Origin: Clostridia bacterium
GTDB taxonomy: Bacteria > Bacillota > Clostridia > Christensenellales > UBA1242
Direction of reading: 5' to 3'
DNA length: 10,893 nt
Assembly (NCBI GenBank): GCA_017650795.1
Contig: JAGCEE010000026.1
Location: 1 to 10,893 of the forward strand
Shown here piece by piece: positions 6,674-10,893 of this stretch. Numbering within the stretch: position 1 is the first letter of the stretch; every line of letters starts with the position of its first letter. The translations under genes and the position numbers were made by a program. Under the pieces are notes generated by a model. It searched no databases, was not told where the DNA came from, and worked only from the letters and a program-made list of their open reading frames with translations.

Positions 6674-6684
6674 GCTTTTTTATT

Positions 6685-7590
6685 TTAAACCGTTTCGTAA
6701 TCCAGTTTAACATTTTCGCCGGTGTCGGCATCTTGATATGTTATCCAATAACCAAATCCGTCTTCTTTTTCGGTATCTATTGGTAGCCATTGGCTAAACC
6801 CTTTTAAGTCTTCTGGTGGCTCTAATGAATGTGTGCTTGGTACACCATAGCAAACATACTTTATTTTATTTTCCTCATAAAGTAAGCCGACCACATAGTA
6901 TTCACCCTTATCTTCGTAATCTATTTTAACCCATTTTGAATTTGGGATTATATCTTTTAAAATCTCTTCTTCCGGATATTTACCAAACAGTGATTGAATC
7001 TGCTCTTTTATTTCGTCAAAGAATGTAGGTTCGCTTTGCTCCGGAGCCGAGCTTGTGTCGTCTTCGAGCTTAAAAAAAGCATCTCTATATCTACACTCTT
7101 TGCATTTATTGTCGTTGCCAACATTTTGCACTTCGGCATCTATTAACTGTTCTATTTCTTCTTGGTCTTCTAATTCTATTTGATTTTCGTCCAATGTTTT
7201 TTTAACATTATCTATGCTTGCATCTTGTTCAAATATACACAAGCCATTGCATAGTTGTTCCTCGGCTTTGCTTGTCTTTTTAGTAGAGCCAATTAAAAGA
7301 GGTTTTGCTTCGCCTCCATCAAGATTAACAAGAGCACAAGAAAAATCGTTTAAATCCTTATTTCCATTAAGTTTAAATGTATAAATATCGTTTTCGGTTT
7401 TTATTAATCCCGCCTTTAATACTTCACCACCATTTAATATTCCTAAACTTAATATTCCTTCTAAATTTGTATTAAAATTATATAATCTAACCGTGCCAAT
7501 TAGTTCCCCCGCATCATTTTCAACCGTCACAACACCCTTTTCTTTTCCACCATTTACGCTAGAAAGAACTATGCTTTTTTTATATACCAT
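6685..7590 (-). CDS. Uncharacterised protein downstream of rsmA, with CxxxC and CxxC pairs
   Basis: I do not recognise a named family. It has 301 residues with no signal peptide or membrane segment, so it is probably cytoplasmic. Three parts can be seen. The first is an N-terminal beta-rich domain (about 1-105) with GTVRLYNF and FSCALVNLDGG. The second is an acidic linker (about 106-190) with two Cys pairs, C114-x3-C118 and C163-x2-C166, that could bind a metal. The third is a C-terminal domain (about 190-298) opening with an amphipathic helix and containing IPNSKWVKIDY, YYVVGLLY, KYVCYGVP and YWITYQDADTG. The C-terminal part recalls conserved hypothetical proteins of uncultured Clostridia (memory, not a search). 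Start: GGAGG (minus strand, 7596-7600) lies five bases before the ATG at 7590. A TTG-initiated extension to 7653 has no ribosome site. The gap of 68 bp after rsmA has no terminator, so co-transcription is likely. A TATAAT at 7618-7623 may add an internal promoter. Confidence 0.85.
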   Translation of the reverse strand: MVYKKSIVLSSVNGGKEKGVVTVENDAGELIGTVRLYNFNTNLEGILSLGILNGGEVLKAGLIKTENDIYTFKLNGNKDLNDFSCALVNLDGGEAKPLLIGSTKKTSKAEEQLCNGLCIFEQDASIDNVKKTLDENQIELEDQEEIEQLIDAEVQNVGNDNKCKECRYRDAFFKLEDDTSSAPEQSEPTFFDEIKEQIQSLFGKYPEEEILKDIIPNSKWVKIDYEDKGEYYVVGLLYEENKIKYVCYGVPSTHSLEPPEDLKGFSQWLPIDTEKEDGFGYWITYQDADTGENVKLDYETV

Positions 7591-7617
7591 ATTTTCCTCC
7601 AAAACTTTTATGCCACT

Positions 7618-7634
7618 ATTATATGATATATCAT
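7618..7634 (-). promoter_or_regulatory. Possible internal promoter with an adjoining palindrome
   Basis: A perfect TATAAT (minus strand, 7618-7623) lies upstream of the ATG at 7590. Its -35 region is poor (3 of 6 at best). A 12-bp perfect palindrome, ATGATATATCAT (7623-7634), abuts the -10 on its upstream side. TGATATA recurs at 7644-7650, exactly 20 bp from the copy at 7624-7630. This could be an operator for an activator or repressor, or chance in AT-rich DNA. Confidence 0.35.
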
Positions 7635-7658
7635 TTAATTTGGTGATATACAAAAATG

Positions 7659-8492
7659 CTATTTTTTGTTATTTATTGAAATAATTTGTGATATTTTAAC
7701 AAAATCATTTGTGCAAAGAGCATCGCCTCTAATATTTTGGTCTATATTTAAACTGCTTAGAATGTCTATTATTTCTTGTTTACTTAAACTAAAATCTTTT
7801 GATAGATTATTTACTAGCATTTTTCTCTTGTTAGAAAAAGCCGATTTTACAACTTTTTCAAACACTTCGCTATTGCAAGAATACTTATTTTTAACAAAAT
7901 TTATTTGAACAACAGCAGAGTCTACTTTTGGGCTTGGGGTAAACATATGCTTTGGAACCTGCCTTAATATTTTTACATCTGCGTAAAAGTCCAAAATTAC
8001 ACTAATGCTTCCAAAATCACTTTGTTTTGGAGTTGCAACCAGTCTTTGCGCAACTTCTTTTTGAACCATTATATTCATAGATTTAACCCTATTGGTTTTT
8101 CCAACAAACTTAAAAATTAAAGGTGTGGTTATGTAGTATGGAATATTTGCCACAATACAATAATCGTCGTCAAAGTTGGACTCTATATCTGTAAGCGATG
8201 TTTTTAGTGCGTCCAAAAAAATAATGCTGCTATTTTTTATGTTATTTAAGTTTTCTTCTAATATTGGTTTTAAGTTGGTGTCTATTTCATAACTAACAAC
8301 TTTTTTTGCATGCGATGCAATAACTTTTGTTAATGTTCCTGCCCCTGCTCCTATTTCTAGCACTTCGTCTTGCTCGCTAATATTACTATCTTTTACTATT
8401 GCCTCTAATAAATTTTTATCAAAAATAAAATTTTGACCATAGTTTTTATTAAACTTAAAATCATTGTTTTTTATTGCATTTAATTCGTTCAT
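7659..8492 (-). CDS. rsmA: 16S rRNA dimethyladenosine transferase RsmA (KsgA)
   Basis: Adds two methyl groups to each of the adjacent adenines A1518 and A1519 (E. coli numbering) near the 3' end of 16S rRNA, a late step and checkpoint in 30S subunit assembly. Seen: the family N-terminus KNYGQNFIFDKNLL (16-29), SAM motif I VLEIGAGAGTLT (44-55), the ribose-binding E69 in YEID, D94 in FLDAL, the catalytic NIPYY (116-120, usually NLPYY), and the substrate-side MVQKEVAQRL and FTPSPKVDSAVV. The length of 277 residues is normal (about 270-290). The start ATG at 8492 follows the tatD stop by five bases. The ribosome site is weak (TAGGT inside the end of tatD), so translation is probably coupled to tatD. 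The tatD-rsmA order is usual in Bacillota, but the rnmV gene often found between them is absent here. Confidence 0.97.
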   Translation of the reverse strand: MNELNAIKNNDFKFNKNYGQNFIFDKNLLEAIVKDSNISEQDEVLEIGAGAGTLTKVIASHAKKVVSYEIDTNLKPILEENLNNIKNSSIIFLDALKTSLTDIESNFDDDYCIVANIPYYITTPLIFKFVGKTNRVKSMNIMVQKEVAQRLVATPKQSDFGSISVILDFYADVKILRQVPKHMFTPSPKVDSAVVQINFVKNKYSCNSEVFEKVVKSAFSNKRKMLVNNLSKDFSLSKQEIIDILSSLNIDQNIRGDALCTNDFVKISQIISINNKK

Positions 8493-8497
8493 ACTTT

Positions 8498-9265
8498 TTA
8501 CCTATTAAAATTAAAAAATCGATTTGCATTTTTTGTTGTAATTTCATCTATTTCATTTAAAGAGATATTTAGGATTTCGGCAATCCTTTTTGCGCTAAAA
8601 ACCACATTCTTTGGTTCGTTTATTGTTCCCCTTAATGGAACGGGCGACAAATATGGAGTGTCGGTTTCTAACATTAATCTGTTTATATCACAGTTTTTAA
8701 CAATCTCTATCACATTTTTGGCATTAGAAAAAGTGACAATTCCTCCAATGGAAATATAAAAGCCATAGTTTAGTATTTCTTTAAGTATTTCTAAACTCAT
8801 ATTAAAGCAATGTATGCAAACACCGCAACTTAATTTGTTTTTATATTTTCTTAAAATCTCTATCATATCACCAGATGCGTCTCTTGTGTGCAAAACCACC
8901 GGCAGTTTTAAATCATTGGCAAGTTCTATTTGCTTAATAAAAACTTCTTTTTGTAAATCTCTACTAGCAAATTCATGATAATAATCAAGCCCAATTTCTC
9001 CTATTGCCACTACTTTTTTGTTTTTTGCTAGTTGCTTTAACTGCATTATTGAGTCGCTATTGTACGAATTTGCATCTTCTGGATGAATACCGACAGTTGC
9101 GTAAACACAAGCAATCTCATTTGCAATATCTACTGCTCTTTTAGAGTTTTCCAAATTGCTACTAGCACAAACTATTTTGCTTACACCTGCATCGTTTGCA
9201 TCAGTTATTGTTTTTTTGTAATCTTTTATCATTTCATCTTGCAGGTGTGCGTGTGTGTCTATCAT
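8498..9265 (-). CDS. tatD: TatD-family metal-dependent hydrolase (DNase)
   Basis: TatD proteins are TIM-barrel metallo-hydrolases of the amidohydrolase superfamily with 3'-5' exonuclease or DNase activity. All metal ligands are seen: HAH (H5, H7) in MIDTHAHL, E90 in AIGEIGLDYY, H126 in VVLHTRDA, H152 in CIHCF and D202 in LETDTPYLSP. RGTINEP (212-218) corresponds to the usual RGKxNEP. The 255 residues are full length, cytoplasmic and without signal sequence. Start: AAAGGAG (minus strand, 9271-9277) lies five bases before the ATG. It is the first gene of the minus-strand cluster with rsmA, driven by a good promoter at 9282-9310. Biological substrate is uncertain for the YabD-like branch found beside rsmA. 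Confidence 0.95.
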   Translation of the reverse strand: MIDTHAHLQDEMIKDYKKTITDANDAGVSKIVCASSNLENSKRAVDIANEIACVYATVGIHPEDANSYNSDSIMQLKQLAKNKKVVAIGEIGLDYYHEFASRDLQKEVFIKQIELANDLKLPVVLHTRDASGDMIEILRKYKNKLSCGVCIHCFNMSLEILKEILNYGFYISIGGIVTFSNAKNVIEIVKNCDINRLMLETDTPYLSPVPLRGTINEPKNVVFSAKRIAEILNISLNEIDEITTKNANRFFNFNR

Positions 9266-9281
9266 ACTATCTCCTTTTTTT

Positions 9282-9310
9282 AGTGTACTAAATTCAAATG
9301 GCTTTGTAAA
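9282..9310 (-). promoter_or_regulatory. Promoter of the tatD-rsmA cluster
   Basis: On the minus strand, TTTACA (9305-9310, 5 of 6 matches) and TACACT (9282-9287, 4 of 6) are separated by 17 bases. The AAAGGAG ribosome site and the tatD start follow. It is divergent from the promoter at 9387-9415. Confidence 0.55.
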
Positions 9311-9386
9311 CTTTTAGATAAAAATGCATTCTTAATTTTGCTAATATTGCCAACACAAAAATAAGATAATTAAAAACCATTATAAT

Positions 9387-9415
9387 TTGACTTTTGCTAG
9401 CTATTAGTTTAAACT
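9387..9415 (+). promoter_or_regulatory. Promoter placed for a leaderless start of the coiled-coil gene
   Basis: TTGACT (9387-9392, 5 of 6), a 17-base spacer and TAAACT (9410-9415, 4 of 6). Six bases separate the -10 from the ATG at 9422, the same geometry as at 5056-5091, so the start of transcription would fall on or next to the ATG. No ribosome site is visible. Confidence 0.5.
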
Positions 9416-9421
9416 TTAAGT

Positions 9422-10429
9422 ATGGAAGAATTAAACAATAACGATACTTTGTTTGAAGAAAAAGAAAGATTACTAAAACAAGAAAAAATATTAGAGCAAG
9501 AAAATGTATCCGAGGAAGAAAATAATGAAAATGCAACTATTAACTACGATATTTATAATGCTCTAAATTTATTGAATGAAGATTTAGGCCAAAGCTATTT
9601 AGAAGATGGCTTTAATCCTTTTGGCGGCGAATTTTTGCTTGACGAAGATTACATTCTTGATATTTTAGAAAACAATGTGGAAGGTTATGAAATTTCCACA
9701 CCAGATTTTATTGAGGCGGGCAACAAGGAAACAGCAAAAGCTTTTGAAACATCAGCAGAAAATGCCTTATTGGTTATTGAACAATTAACAGAATTTATAA
9801 ATGACCCCAAAACGCCAGAGATGGTTAAAAGGCAAATGAGGAAGCAAATACTATATATACTTTGCCGTAACCAACTAATAAAAGTTTATTTGAAGAGAAT
9901 AAAAGACGAAAAAGATACACTTTTAATGTATCAAAAGATGTCTGCAATAAATTGGCAACTATCTAAAAGATTGGAAGACTCATACAAAAAAGAGTTTAAT
10001 GCAAAAAAGGCTGCAGAAGAACTAGCTAAAAAAGCAAAAGAAGATGCAGAAGAAAAGAAAAACAAAATTGACGCTCTTAAAGAAGAAGCAAAATCAATAC
10101 TCGAAACAAATAAGGCAAAAAGTAAATTGTTTGACATACCACTTTTTGAACGTCCTTCGCAACCAAGACACCAAGAAACAAAACAATTTCAAGGATATGA
10201 AAGACAAGCACCACAGGTGGCAAACAAAAATCCAGACAATAGCAAACCAGTACATCTCAACAAGGTTTATCCAGGTTTTAGGTATTTAGTCAACAATGAA
10301 AAGACTAATGAAACCACACAAAATCAACGTGGTAATAGTTCTGCAAAGGATTTTAAATCTACAACTCCCGGATCTACTTATACTAAACAAAACCCCGAAT
10401 CAGTCAACAACGTAGACTTGTCTAGATAA
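9422..10429 (+). CDS. Uncharacterised charged protein with a coiled coil and a disordered tail
   Basis: I do not recognise it and assign no function. It has 335 residues with no signal peptide or membrane segment. Residues 1-40 are Glu/Asn-rich and probably helical or disordered. Residues 41-100 are acidic, with FNPFGGEFLLDEDYILDILE. Residues 101-180 look like a helical domain with regularly spaced Leu and Ile (ALLVIEQLTEF, MRKQILYILCRNQLIKVYL). Residues about 183-232 are a highly charged Lys/Glu/Ala coiled coil. From about 240 the tail is rich in Gln, Asn, Lys and Pro with little hydrophobic content and is probably disordered. A role as an adaptor or scaffold would fit but is only a guess. 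The ATG at 9422 has no ribosome site and sits directly behind a promoter. The gene stands alone, divergent from tatD, and ends before a bidirectional terminator. Confidence 0.8.
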   Translation: MEELNNNDTLFEEKERLLKQEKILEQENVSEEENNENATINYDIYNALNLLNEDLGQSYLEDGFNPFGGEFLLDEDYILDILENNVEGYEISTPDFIEAGNKETAKAFETSAENALLVIEQLTEFINDPKTPEMVKRQMRKQILYILCRNQLIKVYLKRIKDEKDTLLMYQKMSAINWQLSKRLEDSYKKEFNAKKAAEELAKKAKEDAEEKKNKIDALKEEAKSILETNKAKSKLFDIPLFERPSQPRHQETKQFQGYERQAPQVANKNPDNSKPVHLNKVYPGFRYLVNNEKTNETTQNQRGNSSAKDFKSTTPGSTYTKQNPESVNNVDLSR

Positions 10430-10452
10430 TAAAATATAAATTTTAAAAACAA

Positions 10453-10482
10453 AAAAATAGCCAAACTAAACAGGCTATTTTT
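10453..10482. terminator. Bidirectional terminator
   Basis: AAAAATAGCC (10453-10462) pairs with GGCTATTTTT (10473-10482) around a 10-nt loop. T-runs follow on both strands. It serves the coiled-coil gene on the plus strand and the HicB-like frame on the minus strand. Confidence 0.85.
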
Positions 10483-10516
10483 TATTATACGCATTACACT
10501 AAAAAATAATTACTTA

Positions 10517-10768
10517 TTAAGCTTCTTTTGGAACAAGTGCATCAACAAGCATGCAAATTGCATTTGGAAATCTTTTTGATATATCCAAAAATTTGCTTGG
10601 TTTATCTATGTCCATATCATACTTTCTTGCATATGAACAATACACTCTTAAATAATCCTTTGCAAGCAAAAATGCTTCTACTAGGGTTTTTCCGTCTGTA
10701 AATATATTTAAATCCGGAAAGTAATGAATATCAACTATGTGAATGTTATGAAAGTATAGAAGGAGGTA
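10517..10768 (-). pseudogene. HicB-like antitoxin frame without a start codon (broken or cut at a contig end)
   Basis: The minus-strand frame ends with TAA at 10517-10519 and reads IVDIHYFPDLNIFTDGKT, then LVEAFLLAKDYLRVYC and DIDKPS. This is the HicB pattern: a beta-strand ending in FPDL, then T-x-G-x-T-L-x-E-A, a helix of the AKxxL type, and an I-x-x-P-S strand. HicB proteins neutralise the HicA mRNA-cleaving toxin in type II toxin-antitoxin pairs. Going upstream, the frame stays open only to a TGA at 10769-10771 and holds no ATG, GTG or TTG before the FPDL strand. The expected start (about 10-15 residues before FPDL) is therefore missing. No HicA is visible on either side. The sequence beyond about 10739 looks unrelated. 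Either the gene is a relic, or the end of the contig is mis-joined. The C-terminus extends past the core, to VPKEA. Confidence 0.6.
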
Positions 10769-10893
10769 TCAGAATATATACAAATGGAGATATTTTGGAA
10801 AAAAGAACAAAATTACAAAATATTTCTTCAAGAAATTTCAAAATATTATATTCTCCAAAAGATATTTTACTTAATTTTCAAAGAAAAAAAAAA
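10739..10893 (+). other. Right-end stretch with an open plus-strand frame running off the window
   Basis: The plus-strand frame through 10744-10893 has no stop and reads YESIEGGIRIYTNGDILEKR, followed by an AT-rich continuation ending in poly-Lys from a terminal A-run. It has no start codon with a ribosome site. The nearest ATG, at 10784, is out of this frame. In the same frame it extends back to 10702 across the HicB-like region. It may be a fragment of another gene, an artefact of a low-quality contig end, or chance. I assign no function. Confidence 0.25.

Noticed and set aside
7591..7653. TTG-initiated extension of the 301-residue protein
   Set aside because: There is no ribosome site before the TTG, while GGAGG sits five bases before the ATG at 7590. 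The extension also overlaps the possible internal promoter.
9381..9386. TATAAT as the -10 of the coiled-coil gene
   Set aside because: No -35 lies at the right distance (the stretch 17 bases upstream reads AAAATA), and a better-spaced TTGACT/TAAACT pair follows. It remains a possible alternative start.
10784..10893. Short plus-strand gene starting at ATG 10784
   Set aside because: The only ribosome-like GGAGG is 17 bases upstream, too far away. The translation is low-complexity Lys/Ile/Tyr and runs into the terminal poly-A.

Overview
The window looks like a piece of an AT-rich genome from the Bacillota (Clostridia-like), probably an uncultured, host-associated lineage. The evidence is the AT-rich codon use with genetic code 11 (Trp is TGG and TGA is a stop), Gram-positive-style AGGAG/GGAGG ribosome sites, intrinsic terminators with long U-tracts, and a tatD-rsmA pair. 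The taxonomic call is inference. The right end stops in a poly-A run with a broken gene beside it, which looks like a contig end.

Layout. Positions 1-3730 carry two plus-strand aminoacyl-tRNA synthetase genes: a short alanyl-tRNA synthetase without the usual C-terminal domain, and a bacterial-type aspartyl-tRNA synthetase followed by a hairpin terminator. Positions 3727-4172 (446 bp) are non-coding but highly structured. They hold the aspS terminator, a 99-bp inverted-repeat element, and a locally GC-richer block. That block reads on the minus strand as a promoter, a folded RNA of about 125-150 nt and a strong terminator: a candidate small RNA that I do not recognise. Positions 4173-4874 encode a small unknown lipoprotein with its own promoter and terminator. 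Positions 5091-5858 encode a SAM-dependent methyltransferase whose promoter places the transcription start at the start codon.

The middle is minus-strand: a divergent guanylate-kinase-like P-loop kinase (5932-6510) with its own promoter, then the cluster tatD (9265-8498), rsmA (8492-7659) and an unknown 301-residue protein with two Cys pairs (7590-6685), ending in a terminator. At 9422-10429 a plus-strand gene diverges from tatD and encodes an unknown charged, coiled-coil protein. It has the same leaderless promoter geometry as the methyltransferase gene. The last 400 bp hold a bidirectional terminator and a minus-strand HicB-like antitoxin frame with no usable start codon. From about 10739 to the end the sequence does not continue that gene.

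How the genes fit together. Most of the recognisable genes serve translation: alanine and aspartate charging of tRNA, rRNA dimethylation by RsmA, and TatD nuclease in its usual place before rsmA. The less ordinary parts are the structured gap at 3727-4172, the two leaderless-looking genes, the unknown protein downstream of rsmA, and the broken HicB-like locus. I saw no CRISPR array, tRNA, rRNA, complete insertion sequence or phage gene.
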